Origin: Tenebrio molitor
Lineage: Eukaryota; Arthropoda; Insecta; Coleoptera; Tenebrionidae
Direction of reading: 5' to 3'
DNA length: 64,000 nucleotides
Assembly (NCBI RefSeq): GCF_963966145.1
Contig: NC_091047.1
Location: 12,028,001 to 12,092,000 of the forward strand
Every line of letters begins with the position of its first letter. Position 1 is the first letter of the stretch. Below are positions 10,808 to 22,930 of the stretch, piece by piece. Below the pieces are notes generated by a model. That model did no database searches. It was not told the origin of the DNA and saw only the letters and a list, made by a program, of their open reading frames with translations. The position numbers and the translations under genes are program-made.

Positions 10808-10922
10808 GGATTATATCATTAAGAGTAGAAGTGAATCTTTTTGTGCTAAGCGCAGAGATTGAAGACCGAGACGAAATCGGCAACTGGGCGAAGCACAAAA
10901 AGATGTTCTACTCTGAATGATA
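10808..10922. repeat. Family D short foldback, copy 1
   Basis: About 115 bp. Terminal arms AGAGTAGAAGTGAATC/CTTTTTGTGCT and their near complement AGCACAAAAAGATGTTCTACT enclose a core with GATTGAAGACCGAGACGAA. The same arrangement is present in reverse orientation at 57633-57750. The core and arms are conserved between copies while a few bases next to the core vary in length. Confidence 0.75.
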
Positions 10923-12517
10923 TAGAATGATACATATACTATTTTATCTTCAAGCGGATCAGAACATATCAACATACACACGAGCAATTTTAAATAGTAG
11001 AATAGATTCTGCAACATGTGCTTACCGCAGAAAAATATTTTATTGGGATATTTTTATGACGGTATCTTTTATGTTCTGTTTTAATTTGAGCAAACAATTT
11101 AGAGAAAATTAATTCTACTAACAGATGCTAAGTATCGCATAGCATATTCACCGTTCCATTATCATAATTTATACATTTACAAAAAAACACATCTGACCTA
11201 CAAAAGCATGTTAAAATTGATTTAAAGAAAAAACAAGATTTTGTAATTACTTAATTAAGCATAAGTGCGCCGGCGCCGGCAGGAATGTTAAAACTGTTGC
11301 AGGAAATTGCCGCATAATCTAAATTTGATTGGTCTGAATCGTAAAGTTACCATTTTATTGACATATAATTACCGTAATCACAGTATTAAGGCCACAGGTC
11401 TATTTTCAACGAGAATGTGTTTGAAAAGCAGCAAAAATAATTAGTAAAACTGCAGCGCCGTTGCTCATAGATGCACATATCGTATGCACCTAACGGTAAA
11501 TTTTCAAACTGAATGTGTGCAAATTGGCATTAATAAAGCGGGTTCCAGTTTATGAAGTTCGAAATGAGTAAATTTTTAATTATGTATTGGTCAATTGACT
11601 ATAATTTTTCCGGCACGTGACTCTATAACGTTTGTAAAGTTCATGACGCAAACAAATCTAACGAGCATTACTATTTGTGAAGACCATAACAAAGCGGTAC
11701 GGTTTTTTCATCTGAACAAATTGAACACAATGGTTATCTATTCAAAACACGAGCTTTATTCCATCTGTATCGAACAAAATATCAAATTTTTCCGTGCATG
11801 ATGAATGTAAATATAGCATTGACAGTGATTGCTCTATTGTAGTTTTAATGGAAAACAAACTTTAATCAAGAGACCCGCCGGTAATTGCGTAAAAAGCAGG
11901 ATCCTTGGAAATAAGTCGTGCCAGAACAAGCCACGACCAGACAAGGCATCCTCTGTAAATCTGTTTTCACATACGACACTCCTAAATCATTCCAGCAAGA
12001 GTCTTTCATGCAAGCGTACCAAGTTCCGCTGCACCGTTAATAAATAATAATCACTTTTCTCTTGGTTTCACGGAGCAGTAGCGTAACTTGGGGGATGGGC
12101 CGACTGGAGCGACTCGAAATTGTTGGTTAAAAATATTTCTGTGTCAAATGAACTTTTACATTTTCTTCAACTGGACTTGCGGCCAATTTTCAACGTCTTA
12201 TTTATGCACAAGGTAACGTGGTTGAAATTTATGAAGACAAATGATATCTGGAAGGATGAAAGAAACGCGTTTATATAGGTTCAAAATTCTAATTTGAAAC
12301 TAACTTTTTTATTTATTAATTCTGTAGCTTAATTGTTCAGAAAATATTTGAATCTAGTTGTCTACAGCAGTGATGACAGTTTTTTGACAGAACGGTACGT
12401 TTAAAAATGATGCGCAAAGAACATTTTTGCGCAACAGTCCAGTCAGTCTAAGCTTAAAAGGACAAACCAAGACAATACTTAGCTGCCCGATGACAAATGA
12501 GTTAATGATCCAAGATA
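10923..12517. other. No gene recognised
   Basis: Short ORFs only (10927-11112, 11595-11801, 11829-12047, all plus), without domain signatures. There is a short GC palindrome GCGCCGGCGCCGGC near 11268. At about 12075 the words CAGTAGCGTAACTTGGGGG resemble transposon ends seen elsewhere in insects, but no partner end was found. Confidence 0.3.
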
Positions 12518-12688
12518 CAAGGTGATTCACAAGTAATGATGAGCCCGACGGAATTGAAAATGCAACCCACAATCCATTTGGAACGTAAAGCTGGGTAATT
12601 ATAGCGTCCATATTCAGCTTTATGCTCCAAATGTATTGTGGGTTGCATTTTCAATTCCGTCGGGCTCATTATGACTCGTGAGCCACAT
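12518..12688. repeat. Family A palindrome, copy 1
   Basis: Nearly the whole element is an inverted repeat. The left arm (about 12518-12595) contains GAGCCCGACGGAATTGAAAA and TGCAACCCACAATCCATTTG. The right arm (about 12612-12688) has the complement, with a loop of only about 15 bp. The outer ends resemble CAAGGTGATTCACAAGTAAT, and the better preserved copy at 38409 starts CAGGGTGATT. Other copies lie at 22033, 36404 and 38409. Confidence 0.88.
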
Positions 12689-15428
12689 AGTCTCTTTTTT
12701 TATCATTCTCACAAGTTGGTCTTTACTTTACGCCATAAAAAGTGTATGCTTCTATGCTTGAATCTTATTTCCGAAATGGCATTCATGTTAAACGCAAGTC
12801 CTCTTTTACATCGAACTATTTTGACACATCCTTCAGCTACATAACCTCACTTTGATCATATCTTCATTTGTTGCCCTAAATGACGAATTTAAGTTTTTAG
12901 TAAATACTATTTCCTTAACAATTTCAAATGTTTCTAAAATGCGTACTGATGGTCCTTTACTTCTACTCGTTCGTCCTACATTTCCTGTTTCAAGAAGGAT
13001 TTGACAGCTGATGATGAAATTATTGAAATTGTGTTTGCAACACTCATTAAAATATTTCACTCAGAATGATTTCCTAGTTAGCCATCGCCTCGAAGACGGT
13101 GCACACGGTGGGTCCTGTGCAGACGTTGGGTGGGGCGGTGTCGGCTCAGTCTCGTAATAACCTGTAATACTGAACAAATTAATGAGATATTTACGGTGAA
13201 TTTCAGGAAGCGTTCCCCCTGAAAGCCACAACAATGTGGACCGCAAAGCGCTATCTCCCCGATCGATCTCCGTAGTTATGCACTATTGTTCCTGTTTAGA
13301 TGCAGCACCGTCATCGTTTCGCTTTGTATATTACTTTTTTGTTTCGTGTTGGTATTGTAACCACGTATGGACGTGGGGTCTTGATGGGTTTTCATGCTGG
13401 ATGGAACTCAGGAAGAGATTAACACGGAGACTCGAGCGTTATAAATCATATTCGTCGAGTCGGTTATCCGGAACAGTTTGGGCTGAAATTGAAATTTGCC
13501 CGTTTTGACGGCGTATTCCATGTCGTGACGTCGGCTTTTTCCTGAAACTTCGGAGTATTAAGTGCGAGACGAAGATGGATGTAGAGAGGGGCCAAATCTA
13601 CTTCCAATTATTTCTGTGTTACACAATTTTTCACTTAACTACCGATTTCAAGAGCTTGTGTTTCCCTTTCCACACATTCTAATTTAATAGGTCTGCCGTT
13701 TTGCTCAAAAAAATTGTACTGAGTGGTGTTCGAGCGACAACCTGTAAAAGTAGCTTCTGTTTGCTTTTTTCAGGCGGAACGCGGAATGCAGCTGTTTCTT
13801 AAACAAACTTACCAAGTTGAGTAAAAAATATTGTAAATAATTTCGCTTTCGTCGACGTTTATCTCAAACAAATAAGGAACAAGGTTGTATACATTTCGCT
13901 CCGACACTGACTTTTTAATTGGTCTCAGTTTGGGGAACTGTTTATTACGAGTTTACAAATTCTGACCCGAGTGATGAAAGCTCCGAATGGATTAGACTAA
14001 ATAATTCGATTCGACCAAAAACGAACAAAGCATTAAAGCGTTCAATATGAAATGAACGACAATTTCGTAACATTCAGTAGTCAGTGAAGCAATCTTTTAG
14101 TGAAACGAATGTAATTTTATTAATGGCCTAACGACATTTGAAAATCTATTTTGAATTTAGTTTAGATACATCGACCAAAACTGGTAGAAAACCTCTGTTT
14201 CATTTTACATAAGCTAGCGACAACATCTGACGTTTCCTTTTCACTCTCAAATTCAATCATTTTTTAATCGCACTTGTGTATTTTTACAACTGACAGTTTG
14301 TCTATCTTCTTCGGTAAATACTAAATCATTCTACATACTTCAAAATGTTACTGAACGAAATACAAATGTATTCTTTACTGCGACAAAAACCTTGGTTTTT
14401 AACTAACTTAACAATTTTAACAACGTTTTAAGAAACTCTTCATTTTATTTATTTATTGTAGATGATAATAAACACAAGAGAAACTATTGTTTAGGTAACG
14501 AGCTGATTATGTTCAAATTTAAACCGATCTAAAGTTTTAAGTGAGATTTATGTTACACTTCTTTAAAACACGATAGAGCAATATTTCTTTGTGCCTTTTT
14601 GTTTGTTAATAATAAAGTAGTTAGGCTTTGACTGTGATATATTGCTGTAAAATGCGGTCAATATAAAACTTTTCTGTTATATCGCGAGTAGAGATTATCT
14701 AAATTACAAAAAGTAACTTGTTTGAGAGATTGTCATAAAATATTAGGAGCTTTAAAAAATTCTTTTGGTGTGCAAAACAGTCGTCCACAGTTTTAACTAA
14801 GTACTACTTGATTTGAAGAAAACTTAACTTAAAATATTTTTGAGTCTTGCAAATAGATAGGTGATAATACCAAGGTGTGAAATCATTCATTAATTTTTTG
14901 CAACGTAACCAAGGATTTATAAGCGGATGCGTTGTCTTGCAAGAAGAAGAAAGAACCTTTCGAAAGTTAACCGCAACGTTTCGCCACTCATACACTGTAA
15001 TAGTATATTACGCTACGAGGTTTGTTAGAGCAATATAACAGAATCGAGGAAAGGTTTGAAACAACCCGATTGGATCTCGTTTTTTCACTTTTCGGGATTC
15101 TATAATAAGCACTTTACAATTATAGCGTCTACTGTTTTTCGTGGAATCAAATTTATATACTAAAAGGCAAAAAAATGTCCAATTTTGAAACATTTCACAA
15201 AGAAAAATACGATTCACTACATAAATAAATTGTTGTTGTCGTAATTATTATTATTAAGTTATTAGACAATTGTTTTTTGTTTTACATAACAGCATTAGTT
15301 CTGCGATATTTCATAACATCACAGACTTTATTGTTTTCTATGGAAACCAGGCACGTTTTTGGAAATGCAACTTACATAATCTAGCAGTAGGTGCATGAAA
15401 AAATACGATCGCGCAAAAATGATGTGTG
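12689..15428. other. Non-repetitive DNA, no gene recognised
   Basis: 13080-13600 is less AT-rich than its surroundings and carries short ORFs on both strands (13061-13246 minus, 13236-13508 plus). Neither shows a domain. The rest is AT-rich with short ORFs only. Confidence 0.35.
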
Positions 15429-15688
15429 ACTATAGTCACTGGAGTAATAAACTGATCTTCACGTGATTTTCTGGGGATGATTTCCTATTGGGTAAAGAGC
15501 GCGCGTTAAGAAGTATGGTGCAGCTCAATGCACGCAGCTGAAATTTCCATCCATTCTTAAAGTAGTAAGATTTAAATTTCCCGCACAAAACTCAAATTTG
15601 GCAAGGCAGGCTTTTCATGACGTCGCTACGAACTATCACGTGAACATCTCGTGATTACTCCAGTGGTTCGCCGCGCCAACTATAGAAT
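15429..15688. repeat. Degenerate inverted repeat, possible MITE
   Basis: Left end CTATAGTCACTGGAGTAAT and TTCACGTGA (to about 15467) pair with TCACGTGAACATCTCGTGAT, TACTCCAGTGG and CAACTATAG on the right (about 15636-15688). The arms are about 45 bp with an indel. The interior (about 170 bp) has no coding signature. Confidence 0.5.
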
Positions 15689-16681
15689 TTGTAACTCCCC
15701 AAATTTAAATTCGTTGTACATAATTCTTTAAGAAAAAATTACACCGTAGTAGTGTAACAATATCGTAATAATTCTTTGTTGTTAAGGTTTCCTCCGTAAC
15801 GTGTGCGATAAGTGCGAAATAAAATGCGGCGATCGTCGTGGCAAGATGCGATGGGAGAATGAGAATGAATGAATGAATAATAATGCAGACGCCGTCACGT
15901 GGCTACCGTCAGTTCTTCGTCTGTCTGCAGAAATGTGGGCGACGTCGCGCCTCCGGCAACAGGGGTCGAAACGTGCGATTACATCTGAACCTTGTATGGC
16001 ATAGAATGGAAAGACTATGCCCGTTGGCGGATACCAACAGCAGATCGTAAACTGAATTTATTTCATGTATTTTATCTTCACACTGACTACGCCGCCTTAC
16101 GCAGCCAGAATTCGAATGGCGGATTATATTGGAACGATAGTTTTTTTCGAAGAGACATTTCGAACGTCGGCACGAGGAACTCTTAAAATGTGAAAAATGA
16201 AACGAAGCGAACAACCAGATCCGAGGGATGATGAACTCACCTTTCCCGACATAAAAAACTTCAGACCTCCCTAAATTGTACGATTGCTTGTTATTAGAAT
16301 ATTTCCACTTACGGATTAATTCATGTGCAACTGAATTAAATCCGAGAAAAATATTTATTTTGCGACTCGAATGTCTGGATTAAAGCGCTACGTTGAATTT
16401 AACGCAAAATCAAAACGTACTATCGAATTTCAATAGCAGTAATAATAATATTAAATGTTCATGTCATGCTTCTCTACGAAACTATTGCACATATTCGTCG
16501 AGGATTAGGTTGTTAAATTATTATTTCTGGTGAATATTAAAGGCATTTCAAACGGAATATTATTTAACAATTCAAAGCAGTTAACTGAGTCATTTGAATT
16601 TTGAATAAAATAATAAATCGCAGGATTGTCTGTGAAGTCGAGAGTTAGAGAGGATGCATAACTTAGCAGCATTTAATCTAT
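15689..16681. other. No gene recognised
   Basis: A moderately GC-balanced block at 15780-16260 has overlapping ORFs on both strands (15909-16214 minus, 15992-16186 plus) without domains. A short GAAT/GAATGAAT run occurs near 15862-15880. Confidence 0.35.
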
Positions 16682-17035
16682 ACAGGGTGTATTTTTCTCC
16701 GGAATTTAAAAAGCGAACAAAAACAAGATGGTACTAAAAAGATTACAAATAGAGGGAATTATGTACATTTTTTACCAGGCCATTGAAGGGTGACTTCCTT
16801 TTTTTAAATACCAACGTATTTTTTTAAACTGATTTTAATGGAGCCTTTTTCCCTTTATAATTATCTAAAAAAATGATAAGAAAATTTTCTAGAAAAAAAT
16901 TCACAGGGCTTAAATAGTTATTTATGTGTCAAGGCCAAAAAGTGCATCTTTTTTGTCCGAGTCTGAGTTTTCTGGCCGAGGCGCAGCCGAGGTTTAAAAC
17001 AGCCAAGGACAAAAGACACTTTTTGGCAAAGGTGC
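16682..17035. repeat. Repeat with foldback and CCGAGGCGCAGCCGAGG core
   Basis: Starts at 16682 after TA with CAGGGTGTATTTTTCTCCGG, a terminus style shared with family A. Further in, GGCCAAAAAGTGCATCTTTT (16932 on) and GGACAAAAGACACTTTTTGG (to about 17027) form an imperfect hairpin. Its loop holds the core GGCCGAGGCGCAGCCGAGGT. An almost identical core, CCAAGGCGTAGCCGAGGTG, sits in the loop of another hairpin at about 60713. The right-hand boundary is uncertain. Confidence 0.5.
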
Positions 17036-20000
17036 ACATTACATTTTTGAGGCGACCACACGAACTACAAAGTAAAAGACATTGGAAAAATTACAAATTT
17101 ATTTTGCATCTACCTTTTTCAAAATATAATTAATTTATCTATTTTTCAAATAGATAAATTTATTAATATGTACATATGTATTAGAATTTTTTTTATAGTA
17201 TTTGTTATCAGCTTGTCAACAAAACTAGAAATTTACTATTTCCAATACAATTACTTATTTACATAATTTATGGTGACAATTATTGGTTTTGTAGGTTTCG
17301 TTGCTAACTTACTAAACAAACCAACAGATGGCGCCACAGTCAGCATCCGAAAAAGAGTTGCTTTTCGTCTGTTTGTGAGTGCGTAAAATTACCGCTTTCA
17401 TTAGGGGTTGCCTACCCTACGGCCCATCGGCAGAGTTCCAGAAATCCCAGCGGTCTTATCCCCCCCTGACTGGATCAACCCTAACTCGACTCCACGCCAC
17501 TGGTGGTTATTAACGTCGCCGAATGGAAATTGTAAACGTAATTTCGTGATGTTATTGACTGCAGTGCAAGCAAAATAATGTCTGCGTTATTCCCGTTATT
17601 GGTCGGAAAGTTTTGGAGATACGACGTAGTTGAAAAGTTATATATTACTATCGTTGGAACCATTAAATGGGGTAGCACGGACATGGAAGATAAGGCTGGG
17701 AATACATGCAAGGATTTGGTTCGGTTTCCACAGAAGCAGCAGCTATTCGTGATAATGGCATTTAACAATCTCGTGAGAGCCGCAGCTTAATCAAACGAAC
17801 CGCGATGGACTGATAAATCACAATTTTAAATTGGGGTATTTTCGAGATGAAGAGGGAAGATCAGAAAATAATTAAGGGACGAGTTTGAGGAACCGGAGGG
17901 TGGATTCTGGACTGTCTGCGGGACCTTAGGTCGTAACTGTGTAAACATTTGTCGGTGCGGTGGAGCGAGAGGGTCCAAATATCCGCAGTAATAATGCATT
18001 TCTGGATGGACTCGACGAAACGTGCTCCAGAGTGTAGAACGCGGCTCGCTAGTTTTATAAGAGGGGAAATATTTCTGACGTCTACATTTTATACGATAAG
18101 TTTGTTGATTATGACTCTGCTCTGCTCGTTTCGGATGTAAATATATCGACTCGGCGTCTGATGAGAAAATAACATTTTGTAAATTAAAGGGGAATTTCAG
18201 CACTCCCAAGATAGGACCAAGAGGCGAAATTCATTTAATCAAATATCACCACTCCAGAAAAATATTTCATTATTATGTCTATAATCAACAGCGATTTGTT
18301 ATTTTTGGAAGGTCTTCGTCGTTATTTTTCGATTTCCATCCATTAAAAAGTTGAAACAAAGATTCCACATTTTTTCAGAGTTTAATTGCAAATTAAAAAT
18401 CTCTTCTTAATCAAAGTTTTTGCGAGTCGTTAACATTTCTTTTTTATCTTTACTTTATAAGGAAATGGTGTCGAGCTTTTTAAACTTTCAACAAATCTGT
18501 ATCAACTACATCGTAGGCCATTTAACGTTCAGAACAGTGGCGGCTCGTGTCATTTGTAGATGGTAGCACAGTAAAAAAGTGTATTCATGGTTCCCAGTGG
18601 GTGAAGGTTTCTCTTTCGTTCACCTCACTTTCGCTCACTGTCTTTCACTCACTGGTTTTCATTCGCTCGTAAATTATTCCAAGTCTTTCCGATAACGTAA
18701 TTTTGATTTTTTAGGCAACATTTGCTACTTCGCGGCACCTGCCGCTTCCAGGACAATTCGCGTGAACGAAAGCTTTGCCTTCTTCACTCTTACTGTAATA
18801 GTTATTTACAGTGTGTTTTTTATTTGGATTTATCAATTCTGACGAGACGCCACTGATGAAATCGTGGTTATTTTTAGACGCCCATACCGTGATCCTCCCA
18901 GTTTATCGTCCATTAAAAGTTTCGTTCGAGTCGAAGAAGATTTCCCATTCTTTTTCCGAGCTTGATTACAAACTAAAAACTCAATTGTCAACTTGGAACG
19001 AGAATCACTGCAAAGTCATCAACACTCCTTACTGACTTTCGAGGGCATCGGTGTATGCACAGAAGCATAAGGACCTCTTCAGCGTCGCGGTAAACAATCT
19101 TCCACAAGCAATTAATGACTCATGACATATTGATGAATCCATCAGGGATCCGGGGCTGTCTCGAGATAACTGGGTGGTCGTCTGAAATTTCCTTCAGTAA
19201 GTAAATAAACGCACCCCCGACTAGATAATGGCGATATTTACACGCTGGTGGTCTACAAAGTACGTGCTGGTCCCATCAGGCGATAAGGTCGCACTGTTTA
19301 TAGTCAAAAGTAAATATGTCGGTCCTCGGAGCCGCTTCGAGTGTTTGATCGAAGAAATCCCTCTAGAAGACGACTCAGTCGGCTGTGTTTGTTCGAGAGC
19401 GCGACAAAATTACTTTATAATTGCATTGTTTGGGCCACCCGGTGGGTCCTACTAATACGCGTCGCGTGACTATCTCCACCATTTAAATAATTATGATTGG
19501 ATGGATATTCACGCGCAATTTGACACGTAGAAACATTTTCAGTGGCCGTAATCTTCGGAATAACGTGCGTGCAACTCGTTCGCCGGAAACACTCAGGCCA
19601 GCGACATTTCCGCAAGGACAATTGCTGCATGTCTCTTCCGTCCAAGGCGCCCTCGATTATTGCGCGACGGCCTCCATTAGCGCGCTGTCGGCCTCTTTTA
19701 TTACTGTATTATGTGTGTTTTTTTCACGTTTTATGTTAACGGCGAAGCTATATCGTTTTCCGGCTCGACAGAATGCAGTCTAGTTTTACGGTCTTGCGTA
19801 ATCGGATATTATCCTGAAAGCTGTTTTATTTGTCCAACTGTGTCGCCTAAACCTGAAACTGCTGTCTCTCGGAGGCGCTTTATAAATGGACGGCTCTTTG
19901 CATAAAAAACATAGCAATCTAATGCAAATTTTACGAATGCTGAATTTTTTCTAATTCCTGTTGCGGTACAAAGTTTAAATGGCCACTTTTAAAGAATTCT

Positions 20001-20378
20001 CCAATTGTAGTCTTTTTGCTCCTACCGGTGCAGTTTTTGTGACACATCTGCGCTAGGTATTTCGAAGAACAAATCACATTTTAATTGCTGCATACTCTAA
20101 CCCCTAACAATTAAACCTACTGCACTGCCAACCCAGCCATTAAAGGTTTACATTCCAAGTTGCTGCATTTTCAAATCTCTGTTGGCTGTAAGGAGGTACA
20201 TATTATGTACCATTATTATAATAGGTTCATGTTCTTTACAATTTGGAAGGTTGAAAGAGAAAATGTGTAGTTTGCAATTTGTAAAAGCCGCTGAATGTTT
20301 TACAACGGTGTTTCTGAAGTAACTGAAAAATAAAAATATAATTTTCTAAAATGTTCTTGCTTAAATGAAAATATGGTC
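17036..20378. other. Non-repetitive DNA, no gene recognised
   Basis: Includes a small hairpin at about 17131-17166 (TAATTTATCTATTT against its complement). Two more balanced blocks (17480-18210 and 18830-19900) carry overlapping short ORFs on both strands, none with a domain. CAGTGGCGGCTCGTG near 18536 resembles a transposon terminus but has no visible partner. Confidence 0.3.
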
Positions 20379-20660
20379 ATTGTTCACTTTAGCTACTTCT
20401 GGAATTTTCTCGTTTTTTTCTGGCCAGACAGCCTCAGGGCCTCCTCCTGCATCGTTTTCCACCACTTAAACCTTGTGCAAATGAATTTTCCTTACCCTTT
20501 AGTTAAACTAAGATATTGGCGCGACCTTGAAACACAACAAGAGAGAAAAAAAAGGCATTTGCACAAGGTTTGAATGGTGAGAAACGATCTAGGAGGACGC
20601 CCTGAGCCTATCTAGCCAGAAAAAACGCGAAAATTCCAGAAGTAGTTAAAGTGAACAATT
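20379..20660. repeat. Inverted repeat, about 105-bp arms
   Basis: The left arm 20379-20483 (ATTGTTCACTTTAGCTACTT ...) pairs with the right arm 20556-20660 (... AAGTAGTTAAAGTGAACAAT), with a 72-bp spacer. There are roughly ten mismatches and small indels by eye. The ORF at 20373-20573 is only the left arm read through. Probably an old foldback transposon, with no other copy in the window. Confidence 0.82.
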
Positions 20661-21681
20661 ACCGAAAAGATAATCCAGCACCTCTTCGTGATATTTACGC
20701 AAATCAGCTACTAATGTCACTAAGAAAATCAAAATGATTACTTCTTTGGATTTTAATTTTGTAATATTCTTTATTACAAAGCCTTTATACAGTTTATATA
20801 TTGCAATTTCAATTTGTTTTCACAGCTGGTGTTGAATATTTTACATCCTTTCATTGAGCATTTCACTTTCACGGTACGTTGCCCTTTAAAATATTGTGCT
20901 CAAAAGAACTGAGCGTAAAAGGGTTCTTTGTTCAAATTTATTCTTAAGGTTCGTATCTACTCGTTTATTTATTCTAAAAAACAGCTATTCACTGTAATAA
21001 TAACAAATCGTTTTCAATATAATGTGATATAAAATATGATGAAAATTCTAGGAAAATAATTCATGAGACCTGATTGAGAATCTTTCTATTCTTCAACAGA
21101 CTTACGTGTCAAGACCCGATGATGTTGCAATGCAGTTATCTCCTCTTCATATGTTGTTTTTAATGAATTGTTAATTACTTTCTCATCTGCAGAACATTTC
21201 TTGTATAAATAAGATGCAAACGGTACATTCTTATGGTGAAACATTAAGTTCTTCTTAGCTATTTCCTGTCTGTTTTCCTGACGTTTCTTTCCTCATTTGC
21301 TTAATATTACCCTATACTGATATGTGAGATACTAATTCAAGATTACGTATTTTACTGAAGTCTCACAAATCTAGAACTTTTTACTTCCTTTGGAGAAAGA
21401 AAATGAGCACATTTTCATTGTTTAGATTCTTCTTTTAGCTTACTAGTATACCACATGATAAAAAAATTGAAAGACGTAGAAGGGGTGCTAGTCTTGTAAC
21501 GAATCTTAGCAAATGGCTTAAGATCAAGTAAGGAAGAAACGATCAATTGGGAAAAAAATCCTTCAAGAAGTAACATTTTTCTGTATTTTTGTTTCTTTTG
21601 CTAGTACCAATGAATCATTCTGAGAATAATTTAAAGCGTATCAAACCTTAGAGAGTAATTAATTTCATCAATCCTGTTTAA
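20661..21681. other. No gene recognised
   Basis: AT-rich, with no ORF of note and no shared repeat recognised. Confidence 0.35.
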
Positions 21682-22032
21682 CGAGGACGCATTATTGGTG
21701 TGCAGGAAGCAGGATTTACTGACAAATTGCTGCTGGAGTCAACCGTAGAGTCAACATGTTACGTTGTGTCATGCGTGTATCGAAGAGGGAAGAGAAGCTA
21801 CTGTTCCTAGACCAGATCGGCGAAAAAATACCTACTACAAAAGCCCAAGACTGATACCTAAGAATTTTGTCGTTCCGAGACCACTATTTGTCAACACGTC
21901 GAATAGGAGGTCAGTAGCTTGTTGTTGAAGGTCGCTCGATACATATGCGATCACTACATGGTTTACATTTGGTACCATCTTTATCGCCAAAAGCACATAT
22001 ATGACAAAGGTTACAGTAGTGTAGGACACATA

Positions 22033-22187
22033 CAGGGTATTTCACGACGGCATTGAAAATGCAACCCACAATACATTACCAAAAAAAAGTCGGATATTAA
22101 AATTAAAATATCCGGCTTTTTTTGACAGTGTATTGTGGGTTGCATTTTCAATGCCATCGGACTCATTATCGCTCGTGAAAAACCTTG
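22033..22187. repeat. Family A palindrome, copy 2, nested in a Tc1 pseudogene
   Basis: Starts CAGGGTATTTCACGACGGCA and ends GCTCGTGAAAAACCTTG. The arms share GCATTGAAAATGCAACCCAC and AATACATT with the other copies. The centre differs: here it is an AAGTCGGATATT hairpin rather than the AAAGCTG centre of copies 12518 and 36404. A palindrome of this type inserted into or beside a dead transposase dates it as the younger event. Confidence 0.85.
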
Positions 22188-22455
22188 TATATCGCACATC
22201 CAGTTCAATAGTGCCATAAGACCAAATAACGAAAATGTTGGGAATGGGTTAAATAGTTTGGGGGAGATGAATTTATACTTATAAAATTTGTGTTTTATTA
22301 TGGAATGATTTGAAAACTAGATCGCAAGGACGTTATGTTGCGGTCTTTCATTAGGTTTTAGTAAATATCCTAAGAAAAATCGCTTAATTGACTTTTGATA
22401 CATGTGGCGACACAACATTGCACTTATGGCACTACAGAATTGGATGTGCGATATA
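22188..22455. repeat. 33-bp inverted repeat around a 202-bp spacer
   Basis: 22188-22220 (ATATCGCACATCCAGTTCAA ...) is the reverse complement, with about three mismatches, of 22423-22455 (... GAATTGGATGTGCGATAT). It abuts the right end of the family A palindrome and precedes the point where Tc1 homology resumes. The segment therefore looks like an inverted duplication or second insertion made at the same spot. Confidence 0.65.
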
Positions 22456-22930
22456 TTACGTCATGGAATCGGACGATGTTATCTTTTTTTTTTAATCCTG
22501 CTTTTGTTTAAATGTTTAGGACATTATGATGGTCGCCAAAGGGTCAAAATACGACGTAGTGAAAGGAGTGATTTTGAGTTTTCTGTTGAGGACTACGTAG
22601 CTAACACTAAGCATTATTTGAGGAGCCATAAACTATCTATCAAAGTAGGTCCCTTCTAGTTTGTCCAAGGCTCTATGACTGCATAGCGTTACGTCTAGGA
22701 GATTCTGCAATCTGCATGTTCATAGCCAAGAAGAAACACTTTTCCAACAATAGCACGGATGTCTAGGGAATGTTTGGAAGAAAATGTAATTTAGCTGATC
22801 TCCCACAAACAATGACAGAACGTAAACATCAAATTCAAGTTGCTTGGGATACTGTGTTTCAGGAGGATATTGTTCATTTGACCAGATCTAGCAGAGTGCA
22901 TAGTCTCACGTGAAGATGCTGTGCATTGTT

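Larger units (their letters stand above)
21682..22930 (+). pseudogene. Second Tc1-like transposase pseudogene, interrupted by a palindrome
   Basis: The plus strand starts with RGRIIGVQEAGFTDK and, after a shift of frame, NRRVNMLRCVMRVS (the helix-turn-helix region). Next comes LHGLHLVPSLSPKAH (the end of the DNA-binding half). After an insertion the homology resumes with DGRQRVKIRRSERS, then SMTA*RYV*EIL and finally LPQTMTERKHQIQVAWDTVF and a QEDIVHLTRS tail. These are Tc1-family segments in the right order, but they lie in several frames with many stops. The 22033-22187 family A palindrome and a 33-bp inverted repeat split the gene between its DNA-binding and catalytic halves. The canonical second and third catalytic acids could not be placed. 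No TIRs were recognised. Different lineage from 2699-4256. Confidence 0.75.

Noticed and set aside
12075..12100. CAGTAGCGTAACTTGGGGG as a transposon end (also CAGTGGCG words near 18536, 32363 and 36276)
   Set aside because: These resemble common insect transposon termini, but no matching second end or target duplication was found for any of them.
17826..18209. 127-codon minus-strand ORF
   Set aside because: Overlaps an open frame on the other strand and shows no family signature.
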